Below are positions 54,927-64,000 of a DNA stretch of 64,000 bases, in pieces. This DNA is from Salvelinus alpinus. Its lineage: Eukaryota; Chordata; Actinopteri; Salmoniformes; Salmonidae. How positions within the stretch are numbered: the stretch's first letter is position 1; every line of letters begins with the position of its first letter. The stretch covers positions 30,195,124-30,259,123 of the forward strand of contig NC_092096.1 in the NCBI RefSeq assembly GCF_045679555.1, read 5' to 3'. Below the pieces are notes generated by a model that was given only the letters and a program-made list of their open reading frames with translations, was not told the DNA's origin and searched no databases. A program made the position numbers and the translations under genes.

Positions 54927-55772
54927 TCAGCCGGGGAGCTTGCTTGTCAAGAACAGATCGGCCTCTTTTGGGTTGTCAAACGTACGTGTTGATCCCTCGA
55001 CTGTCACCTTAAACCGGGCTGGGAAGAGGAATCCATATCGGATGTTGGCCGACCTGCATTTGTTGCGTACCTCTTCATACTCTTTCCGTTGGTTCCTCAC
55101 CTCCAAGGTAAGACCTGGGTAGAAAGACACCCGGGCTCCGTTGTAGTTAAGGGGGAACTGTTGACTAGCCAGCTTGAGGATGAGATCCCTGGTCTGGGGA
55201 TAGTGCAGCCGTACAATGAATGGCCTTGGTGGCCCGCCCTTGGCCCCGTTGCCTGAGATCTGTGTGCGTGGTCGATGAGGATGGCCGTTTTGAAATGTTC
55301 ACTCCCCAGCAATGCCAGTATCAGCTCCGAGACAAATTCAGCGGGTTTTCCTTTCTCAGTCTCCTCCTGGATCCCACATATTCGGATGTTCTGGCGTCTT
55401 GAATGCGACTCGAGCATTTCCAGTCGGGCCTTCAGGGTTTTGTTGTCATTTTTGAACGTTGTGCACTGTTTCTCTATGTCCTGTAGCCTGGCCTCGTGAT
55501 CGACTGTCGTCTGCTCAATTTCATGCACCCTTCCCTTAGTTGCCTTCACAGTTTCGGCCAAAGTCCCAAGACTCTTTGAGATATCAGCCGACCTTGTGTC
55601 CATCTTCTTGCTTAGTGAGTTTATGGCCGCCAGTATGTCACTTTGAGTAGGATCTGTGTGGAACTCTTGGAAGCTCCTCGTGGGTCGGCGACGTTGAAAT
55701 TGATTCGTTGTCTATCTCATTCAAATGATCTTGTTTAGCGCCCCCTTTTTTGGTGCCTTTTCCCTTTGTCAT
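54927..55772 (-). pseudogene. L1 ORF1 (RNA-binding protein), frameshifted
   Basis: It starts MTKGKGTKKGGAKQDHLNE at 55772. The frame changes near 55670. Then a coiled-coil stretch (GRVHEIEQTTVDHEARLQDI, ETLE-like heptads) leads to SHSRRQNIRICGIQEETEKG, the start of the RNA-recognition part of L1 ORF1 proteins. A second frame change falls near 55200-55130, after which the C-terminal domain resumes (EYEEVRNKCRSANIRYGFLF, PARFKV). In active L1 this protein trimerises and coats the element RNA. At least two frameshifts make it non-functional here. Confidence 0.85.
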
Positions 55773-55900
55773 ATTTGTTTGAAGTTATAGGTTGTGAGAG
55801 GTTAAGATAAATACGAATTTGTTTCAAAATAGAGCGGTGCTCTAGCAAAGCACGTCTACTCCATAGCACGCTCTCTAGCGCCCCCCATTTTAACATGATT

Positions 55901-58900
55901 AAACCCTAAACGTTATACCCACACGTTAGGCGGGTTGTCTTTAGAATGGACACAGATATCCTGGATCATATTGGCTAATAAGCAAGGAAGCTGTGGTAGC
56001 TGTCACTCACCATATAGGGGCTTTGGACTGGTGCCAAGGTACCATGATATCCTGTGCCTGGCCTGTCTGACCCAGACCAGGGTGATGCAGTACAGTGAGC
56101 AGAGGCCAGGTCTGGGTCTGTACCAAAGGCAAATAGACACCATGTACCCAGCCTCTGTCACTCACTGTCAGGGGTAGTGTAATTACAGAATCCTTTAGAT
56201 CACAGATAACGTAATGATATACACACAATCAAGCTACCGGTGCATGAGTTCCATAGAGGACACCTGAATCTGACAGTAGGCTTGTGGAAACAGCAAAGTG
56301 TGAGTCTATGGGCCAAGCACCATACTGGAAATGTGACATCATAAAAGAACAACCGTCTCCATAGCCCAGGTTTACTGTGTATCTATAGAGGGGAGGGAAA
56401 ACTAGAAAGGAAATTACTAAATTAAATTGATTATTACATTAAAATAATCACATATAGGCTTATAAAAGAAAGAGCTTAAAGCTTTTTGCACAGCTAATGC
56501 AATTAAATCGAACTATTTTGGCAATTAAACGCCCACACATGCAAGGCAACAAAAAACAAAGCAGGAAAAACTCCTGACAGAATATCTTTGTGGGTAAATA
56601 ATATGTCATCTCCAACGAGAGCCCTTGACTGTCACTTATTGGTGAAAGGCTTTTGTGGATTGCTTTGTGTTTTGACCTCAAAGTGATCTTTGTTTACAGT
56701 ATTATGACCTAGATAGCAGGAAGTAGAGGCTGCTGTTCCATGTAATGATGATGCATCATTGAGAAAGGCCCAAGACATGGAAGCTTCAGTAACAGTGGAG
56801 GGTTGTGTCTGGGTTACTGACACTGTTGTGTCTCCTGGGAATGGTGAATGGCCAGCATTGGATTGTCAGGGAATGTCAGTCTAACCTGTTAGCGGTCCAC
56901 TGAATTTCCACCATCTTCAAATTGATGTGGGTCCTGGGCTAAAAACCAACTCATTGTGCTTCTTAGTTTGCTTGTTAGCGTTCTCATCTAGCTTATTTCC
57001 CCTCTAGTCATACGCAGGCTAAACCACAGGATTAGGTTCATCCATCTTTTTTTCTTTAAGGTGTAATTTGTTGAAATGTTAATCACTTCTTTAATCAAAT
57101 GACCAGTATATTACTCCACCATCCACCCCCTCAGGCCAAAGAGCACAGTATAGCAAGATAGAGAAAGAGAGAACTCATTTCCTCTTTTGGCAAAACCAGT
57201 AGGCCTGCAAAACGAAGGAAAGTAGCTTTACGAATGCAAGCCCTCATTCACAAGGCTGTACCCTACTCATCCTTCCCAGTAAACGTTGTGCCTCATGAAA
57301 ACAGTAATCATCGTTCATCATCAATGTCACCCATCTTAATCTCTAAACAGAGCTCTGTGTTTGACCCATTAGCCAACGACAGACAGGCAGACTGACAGTC
57401 TGTGGCTGTGGAATAGTTGGGCTCCTAAGTAGGGCACGGCCCCTATGTACTGCCTGGGTTCCAGGGAGTGCACAATGCCAGGTTGTTGGATGAGCTCGGG
57501 CTGTTGGCAGCCGGTGCCCGCTGCTGACTGAAACCCAGGTGGTCGGCGCGGCTGTGTTTACTGTTGTGGGTGGTGCTCTTTGGTTGAGCAGCCTCCAAGG
57601 CCCGGGTTCCTCGGGGAGAGTGGCTGTTTTTGTAAAAAAGGCTGCTGACTTCTCTTTTGTGATGTTGGGCACTGCCCGTTCTTAGTAGACTAATGACAAT
57701 AATTAAGGCGACAGTCACAGTATTCCTCTTTCTGATTCTTTCTCTGTTCTCTGTTGAGCTGGCTTTGGTCTGTGTTCATTTCTCAGATGGCGGGCAGCCA
57801 GTGAGGCTGTAGTGTGTGTGTCTGGGTTTACAAGGCTCCACTCTACTGACCGACCAATGGCAGATTGATGTGCTTAAAGGCTGTAAGGCCCTCGGTGGCA
57901 GAGTACCGCTGAGCAACGCCGGGACTCCAACAGCTGTCTTCCAAAAACAGGCACCGACCTCCTGGTGAGAGGAGCTGCCAAGGCAAAACACAGAAAAGCA
58001 CTCGTTCAAAGGAAACGGCAGTAGCTGGATGCCTGACTAGAAAATCCTGCAGTGGAGGAGGATTTGTGTTGTAACTTTGGTAGCAGAAAAGTCTCACAAC
58101 ATCATTATGAAACTTTTAAATGACTTTCTGAGGCTACATGGTACTTTGTCAAGAAGACACCGTACTTATGAGCAAACAAGTAGTTGACTTATCCTTTAGG
58201 GTTACAAAACAGGGAATGTGATGATATTGTCATTTAGTGACAGAGCAGTTTGGATCAAGTTAATACAGATTGACATCTCTAGAGCCTTACTTTGGCTGAG
58301 TCCTCTAAGTCTCGATCATACACATTATCGACCAGATAAATGGTTTGGGGATTAATCCTGAGCCAGGATCAACCTCACCTTCCCTTGCTCCAAGCTGCAT
58401 GTCCGTGATTGACAGCTCCCCTTTTCCCCCAGCCTTATGTGTTAAGACTTGGACTCTATTGCAGCAGGTGTCAGTGTCCATCCCCTTGGTGAAGGACATA
58501 CCATAGCTGAGCGGACGTTTAGTGAAGGCAGGGGAGCCAGTCTCTCCCTATAGACCCAAACTACTGTAAGCAGTCACAGAGAGTATGGTGGTCTACAGAT
58601 CATAGATAACCATAGTTCCATACTGTGTGAGTGCCTCTATTCCTATCAGCTCCTTCACTCTCCCACTCCAATCTACTTCTTGATGGGGAGAAGAGGAGCG
58701 AGCGGCTGCAGGCTGTGACCTGGATGGAATGCCCTGGCTGGACCGCTGGTGTGTGTGTGTATCCATTGTGAGGAGCTAATCCATAGTGACCTCCAGCTCC
58801 TCCCCCCTGGTCCTTTAGTCTCCCAAGAATCTCCGCGATTTACTGGAGCATAGAGCCGGAATGACATGATATCAGTGGAGGGACCTTGACCGTGACCCCC

Positions 58901-59057
58901 TTTTGTAGGGGTGTTTAAAGAGTCACACTGTGGGAGAGAGAGGTTAGGGTCAGAGATGTGTGTTTGAGGGAGGGAGGGAGGTTTTTCTATATTTTCTCTG
59001 TTATCTTGGTCATTGCTTTGGGGGATGTAGTTCCAGTCCTTCAGCTAACACTGTTGG
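55901..59057. other. Intergenic or FAR upstream intron, no features recognised
   Basis: Apparently unique sequence. Open frames here (for example at 57672-57343 minus) have no family resemblance that I can support. Confidence 0.4.
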
Positions 59058-59768
59058 GAACCTGTGGCCCAGAGAGCAGGAGAGAAGATGGAGAAGGATA
59101 CAGAGAACCTGTGGCCCAGAGACCAGGAGAGAAGATGGAGAAGGATACAGAGAACCTGTGGCCCAGAGACCAGGAGAGAAGATGGAGAAGGATACAGAGA
59201 ACCTGTGGCCCAGAGACCAGGAGAGAAGATGGAGAAGGATACAGGGTACCTGTGGCCCAGAGACCAGGAGAGAAGATGGAGAAGGATACAGAGAACCTGT
59301 GGCCCAGAGACCAGGAGAGAAGATGGAGAATGATACAGAGAACCTGTGGCCCAGAGACCAGGAGAGAAGATGGAGAAGGATACAGAGAACCTGTGGCCCA
59401 GAGACCAGGAGAGAAGATGGAGAAGGATACAGAGAACCTGTGGCCCAGAGACCAGGAGAGAAGATGGAGAAGGATACAGAGAACCTGTGGCCCAGAGACC
59501 AGGAGAGAAGATGGAGAAGGATACAGAGAACCTGTGGCCCAGAGACCAGGAGAGAAGATGGAGAAGGATACAGAGAACCTGTGGCCCAGAGACCAGGAGA
59601 GAAGATGGAGAAGGATACAGAGAACCTGTGGCCCAGAGACCAGGAGAGAAGATGGAGAAGGATACAGAGAACCTGTGGCCCAGAGACCAGGAGAGAAGAT
59701 GGAGAAGGATACAGAGAACCTGTGGCCCAGAGACCAGGAGAGAAGATGGAGAAGGATACAGAGAACCT
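59058..59768. repeat. 47-bp minisatellite, about 15 copies
   Basis: The unit is GAACCTGTGGCCCAGAGACC plus AGGAGAGAAGATGGAGAAGG and ATACAGA. Copies are almost identical (GAGCAGG in the first, GGGTACC at about 59244, AATGATAC at about 59329). Because 47 is not divisible by three and the unit has no stop in most phases, long frames exist on both strands. All are artefacts of the array. Confidence 0.97.
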
Positions 59769-60099
59769 GCATATGGCTTCTCTAGCTTGAACACTTATCA
59801 TGGTTGTTTGGCTGGCCCCTCTAAACACTGACCAATCTTTGTGCCAGTATTTGATGGTCATCGTTTATAAGGCTGATAGGACACCAGTTTTGCAGGCTGG
59901 TTGACTGAGGCCAGGCCAGGAAGACAGGAAATGATCCGCTTTGTAGAGGCATGTGATATGTTGAATAGAGTCACATTGAATAGTTGAAAGTAACTCCTCT
60001 AACTTTTCTAACGCAAGCTGTATTTGAAAGTACATTTGGTGTAAGGTTGGGTTTATGTAGGCTACATTGACATCTGATTTGTCCAAAGGACACCATCAT

Positions 60100-60738
60100 T
60101 TCAACGTGAAGCTAGGTATACTGTCATTGGTCACCATAGCAGCACCCACCCGTAGCACGCGGTCCAGCAGGTATATCTCACTGGTCACCCCCAAAGCCAA
60201 TTCTTCCTTTGGCCGCCTCTCCTTCCAGTTCTATGCTGCCAATGACTGGAACGAACTACAAAAATCTCTGAAGCTGGAGACTCTTACCTCCCTCACTAGC
60301 TTTAAGCACCAGCTGTCAGAGCAGCTCACAGATCACTGCAGCTGTACATAGCTCATCTGTAAATAGCCCATCCAATCTACCTCATCCCCGTACTGTATTT
60401 ATGTATTTATCTTGCTCCTTTGCACCCCAGTATCTCTACTTGCACATTCATCTTCTGCACACCCTACCATTCCAGTGTTTAATTGCTATATTGTAATTAC
60501 TTCGCCACCATGGCATATTTATTGCCTTACTTCTCTTATCCTACCTCATTTGCACATGCTGTATATAGATTTTATCTACTGTATTATTGATTGTATGTTT
60601 GTATATTCCATGTGTAACTCTGTGTTGTTGTATGTGTCAAACTGCTTTGCTTTATCTTGGCCAGGTCGCAGTTGCAAATGAGAACTTGTTCTCAACTAGC
60701 CTACCTGGTTAAATAAAGGTGAAATAAATTAAAAAAAT
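60100..60738 (+). mobile_element. LINE 3'-end remnant
   Basis: The frame from 60067 ends GRLSFQFYAANDWNELQKSL, then TSFKHQLSEQLTDHCSCT and a stop. This is the typical C-terminus of a fish LINE ORF2. A 3' UTR follows, ending GTTAAATAAAGGTGAAATAA and an A-run. Most of the element is missing (5' truncation). Confidence 0.75.
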
Positions 60739-62074
60739 GGTCCATGGTTGATTGGATCTTTAGAAGTAACAACCATTAACCCTATAAATAGGATGCCAGA
60801 TTCATGATATCAATAATACACTTTTAAACCATACCATTTTACCATCACCAAGTCAAATATGAAATTCAACATACTTTCATCCACCCTAGCGCAGCATTGT
60901 GTGTGGATATGTGCTATGCTTGGCATAGAATGTGAGATGAGACTCCTCAAACACACCATGAGGGTGCTGCTCTAACAGACCAAAACCACCCGTGTACACA
61001 CACACCCCACCCTAGCCTGCAGCAGTCACAGATGTGTGTATCGTGCTGCGATGTTGTTCACCTCATATCTCCTGCTGGTAAAGGCGTGAGGGCATTGAGA
61101 GCAATAGTAATGGTGTCTTTTTGTAGGGACTAACGGAGACTAACTCCACCATGGCTCGATGGCCAAAGCCTGTGGGGAAATGAATGGAGGTTTTGGAGGG
61201 GTTTGGATAAACTCCCAAAATAAGTTCTGTGGTCAACACAGGCTTAAGAGATCTTATACGTTTTGTTCTATGAGATGCTCTTCATCAGCTAACGTCACTT
61301 TTTGTGAATTCTGAAGCATTTATGTAATAAAAACAATCACAAAGCACATAAAGTCTTCATAGTTCATCAAGGTCATGTTGACTGACTGATGTTATCTCAT
61401 AGAACAAAACGTGTGGCTCACTTGGTAGAGCATGCAGTGCCAGGGTTGTAGGTTGGATTCCCGTGGGGGATCAGTATGAACATGTATGCAGTGACTACTG
61501 TAAGTCGCTCTGGATAAGAGCATCTGCTAAAATGACTGAATCTCCTAAACCTATTTCAACCTCAGACCTTATTTTCGGTGTTTATCCCAAAACCCCATTC
61601 GATCCCTTTTCATTTCCTACATAGGAATGGCTGAACGAACTAGAGGTAGAAAATGCTAACTCATTTCAGTTTTTGGGACTACAAGCTGGCGAGCTCTATT
61701 GCTGACCTCGATATGTAGTTGGCTCTCTGGATGACTGCCCTGAGAAGGGAGGCGTTAATGATGCTCTTTGTACTGGCTTGGAAACTATCTTATAACCTAA
61801 GCTGGCTGACACTCTTCTGAATGGGGTAATAATGATGCATTACCTTAACTACAGCTATAGGCTGTGATTGATTGCCTTATGAATATTCATGATCGCTGAT
61901 AGACATGGCAGCTCTGCTTCTAGCTCCTAAGCAACTTTGCAGTATTTCTTTTTGGTGTTATTACTTACATTATTAGCTCAAAACGTTTTTTTTGCGTTCA
62001 AATTTATATATTTCTTAATTCCATTCTTTTACTTTTTGATTTATGTTTTGTTAGATACTACTGCACTGTTGGAG
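60739..62074. other. FAR upstream region
   Basis: It holds one SINE (61409) and otherwise no recognised feature. Confidence 0.4.
61409..61549 (+). mobile_element. tRNA-derived SINE
   Basis: The box-A-like GTGGCTCACTTGGTAGAGCA and box-B-like GGTTGGATTCC are followed by TAAGTCGCTCTGGATAAGAG and CATCTGCTAAAATGAC. This is the common fish SINE layout. It begins directly after AAACGTGTGG and no cloverleaf 3' arm is present. Confidence 0.85.
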
Positions 62075-62278
62075 CTAGGAACACAAGCATTTCTAGAAAA
62101 AGACAGGTGCAAGGGGAAAAACGCTGATAGGCTTGACGAACAAAACAAACTGGCAACAGACAAACACAGGTATAGAACACAGGTATAAATACACTGGGGA
62201 TAATGGAGAAGATGGGCGACATCTGGAGGGTGTTGGAGACAAGCACAAAGACAGGTAAAAACAGATCAGGGTGTGACA
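62075..62278 (-). mobile_element. LTR fragment
   Basis: Read on the minus strand it begins TGTCACACCCTGATCTG and continues with text I know from salmonid LTRs. The TGTCAC start resembles that of the 38267 element, but the sequence differs after it. No second LTR was found. Confidence 0.5.
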
Positions 62279-62625
62279 ATTTCACTACATCCGCAATAAC
62301 ATCACAGACATGCTTGTGCGTGTCTGTGACCTTCTTGTCCTCCCCACTTACCGTGTCATTAACAAAGTGACTCCCAGCACCCAGTGAGTCCCAGCTTTAC
62401 TTCTCTCTACAGGTCTGTCACCTAATACTCAGCATTAATACATACACAATATATACTGTAGGTTATGTCAAGAGAAATGAGTGTTTGCTCATGTAAAGAG
62501 ACTCTGAGTCTGAACAGAGTTTAGTGCGGTTCTAATTTTCTCTCAGCCTCAGCTAATTGTCCTCTATCGTTTCTTCTCTCTCTCTCTCATTCTCTCTCCC
62601 ACCACCCCTCTATCTTTTTCTCTAG

Positions 62626-62894
62626 GAGCTGCCTTGTGAAGGCTGGAACCGGGACGAGCTACACAGATGGAAAAGACAGAAGAAGAGGCAGGGGCAGACG
62701 GCAGCATGGCATCTATCGCTGACTACTACGCAGGAAAGAACGTGCTGATCACTGGCGCCACGGGCTTCATGGGCAAGGTGCTGGTGGAGAAACTGCTGCG
62801 GTCCTGTCCAGACGTCCGATCCCTCTACCTCCTGGTTAGGCCTAAGGCTGGACAGTCCATGCAGGAACGGGTCAGCGACATGATGAAGTGCAAG
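62626..62894 (+). CDS. Fatty acyl-CoA reductase, first coding exon (partial gene)
   Basis: The acceptor TTCTCTAG ends at 62625 and the donor GTGAGG starts at 62895. The first ATG (62667) opens [13 protein letters not shown]; a second ATG at 62706 (A at -3, G at +4) opens [12 protein letters not shown]. Vertebrate FAR1/FAR2 begin at the position of the second, so 62706 is my preferred start; the first would add 13 acidic residues. [19 protein letters not shown] is the NADPH-binding Rossmann motif (GxxGxxG), followed by [20 protein letters not shown] reduces fatty acyl-CoA to fatty alcohol on peroxisomes for ether lipids or waxes. The exon leaves in phase 0. FAR1 and FAR2 cannot be separated from this exon alone. 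Confidence 0.9.
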
Positions 62895-62914
62895 GTGAGG
62901 GGCACAACTCAAAG

Positions 62915-63545
62915 TTTTAGTACACTACTAGGCTGTAGTACACTAGGCTGTAGTACACTAGGCTGTAGTGCACTAGGCTGTAGTACACTAGGCTGTAGTA
63001 CACTAGGCTGTAGTACACTAGACTGTAGTACACTAGACTGTAGTACACTAGGCTGTAGTACACTAGGCTGTATAGTGCACTAGGCTGTAGTACACTAGGC
63101 TGTATAGTACACTAGGCTGTATAGTGCACTAGGCTGTAGTACACTAGGCTGTAGTACACTAGGTTGTATAGTACACTAGGCTGTAGTACATTAGGCTGTA
63201 GTACATTAGGCTGTAGTACACTAGGCTGTGTAGTACACTAGGCTGTATAGTACACTAAGCTGTATAGTACACTAGGCTGTATAGTACACTAGGCTGTATA
63301 GTACACTAGGCTGTAGTACACTAGGCTGTAGTACACTAGGCTGTATAGTACACTAGGCTGTAGTACACTAGGCTGTAGTACACTAGGTTGTATAGTACAC
63401 TAGGCTGTAGTACACTAGGCTGTAGTACACTAGGCTGTGTAGTACACTAGGCTGTAGTACACTAGGCTGTATAGTACACTAGGCTGTAGTACACTAGGCT
63501 GTATAGTACACTAGGCTGTATAGTACACTAGGCTGTAGTACACTC
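62915..63545. repeat. 15/17-bp minisatellite in FAR intron 1
   Basis: The units are GTAGTACACTAGGCT (15 bp) and GTATAGTACACTAGGCT (17 bp), about 40 in total and intermixed. The array starts about 20 nt after the donor of the first coding exon. Confidence 0.95.
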
Positions 63546-64000
63546 TACCAGGGGGTGTATCTAGTCTAAAGAAGGTCCTTCTCATGATGTCATCCTATTG
63601 ATCTGCACTGATCTGAAGTGAAGGCAAACTGTATAATTCATCTGTTTCCTGTTGGCTTTGTGCCACATGCAGGTTGATTGGCTTAGGTGTTTTGTATTCT
63701 CGCAGCTTTGTGTTTATTGAAACATTGCTTGATGTTGTGAGAGAAATGTCCCAATGAATAATATCTAAAATGGTTTTATGTTGTTTTATGGCTGTTGCCA
63801 GTGAAGTTCAAGTGGACTAAGCTCATCCAAACCATACGAGCCTACTCACCTACAGAGAGATAAAGGGACGAGAGAGAAAGGAAGAGAAAGAAAGAGGGAG
63901 GGAGGGAGAGAGGGATGGGATGGGAAAAGACTGTGTTGGGAAAAGACTGAACTCTGATAGATTGAGACTGGGAGAGTATTGACGTGTTCACAAATGCATG
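63546..64000 (+). other. FAR intron, to the window end
   Basis: No further exon is seen. A GA-rich run lies at 63858-63920. Confidence 0.5.

Larger units (their letters stand above)
50413..55886 (-). mobile_element. Near-full-length L1-type LINE, defective
   Basis: A 5.47-kb insertion flanked by a perfect 14-bp duplication, ATTTTAACATGATT (50399-50412 and 55887-55900). On the minus strand the order is a short 5' UTR, ORF1 (from 55772), ORF2 (54477 to 50686) and a 3' UTR with an A-rich end. This is the standard two-ORF L1 plan. Both ORFs are broken, so it cannot move itself. It is one of the few complete-looking insertions in the window. Confidence 0.95.

Noticed and set aside
57343-57718. 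Open frames of 91-109 codons on the minus strand
   Set aside because: No recognisable domain, no splice-site support and no repeat relation; likely chance.
59058-59768. A CRISPR-like array
   Set aside because: The repeats are contiguous with no unique spacers, and the context is vertebrate. The same holds for the arrays at 6851, 17451, 47890 and 62915.
58958-59861. Overlapping 240-280-codon frames on both strands
   Set aside because: They come from the 47-bp array; frames on both strands carry the same low-complexity peptides and none resembles a known protein.
61409-61549. A tRNA gene, suggested by box A and box B
   Set aside because: The 3' half of the cloverleaf is missing and the sequence runs into a standard SINE tail. 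The same applies at 29846, 17122 and 23116.

Overview
The window is vertebrate nuclear DNA. It has short coding exons with GT/AG borders, very long introns, (CA)n/(GT)n microsatellites, minisatellites and many interspersed repeats. The repeat set points to a ray-finned fish, most likely a salmonid: tRNA-derived SINEs, Tc1-like transposons, TTAA-flanked and hAT-type MITEs, and fish LINEs. The family assignments come from memory of these repeats, not from a search.

Region 1 (1 to about 27.9 kb, + strand) is the 3' half of a MAGI1-type scaffold gene (membrane-associated guanylate kinase with WW and PDZ domains). Twelve exons form one phase-consistent chain: a 32-nt microexon, linker exons, and the exons for the last three PDZ domains. 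After the last PDZ domain the transcript can end in two ways. One is a short terminal exon at 23763-23881. The other is a long basic/Pro-Ser-rich exon at 26469-27280, which has a tandem NAGNAG acceptor. The N-terminal PDZ, GuK and WW exons lie upstream of the window. The introns hold a 1.2-kb and a 2.6-kb minisatellite. The 2.6-kb array contains no AG dinucleotide and runs straight into a 3' splice site.

Region 2 (about 27.9 to 62.6 kb) has no confidently recognised host coding exon and is a repeat archive. It holds a hAT-like element with an 8-bp target duplication; a Tc1 element broken by a LINE fragment; and a 3.3-kb non-autonomous LTR element with identical-length 477-bp LTRs and a 5-bp target duplication. 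It also holds a decayed fish LINE, two related hAT MITEs, and a 5.5-kb near-full-length L1-type LINE on the minus strand inside a perfect 14-bp target duplication, with its ORFs broken by frameshifts and a stop. Several tandem arrays are also present. A possible non-coding first exon lies near 36.4-36.6 kb.

Region 3 (62626 to the end, + strand) is the first coding exon of a fatty acyl-CoA reductase (FAR family), followed by a minisatellite-rich intron. The gene runs off the window.

The two host genes show no functional link in the sequence. MAGI1 is a junctional scaffold, and FAR makes fatty alcohols for ether lipids and waxes. I found no prokaryotic-style system, no CRISPR array and no true tRNA or rRNA gene. 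Many long open frames are artefacts of tandem repeats.
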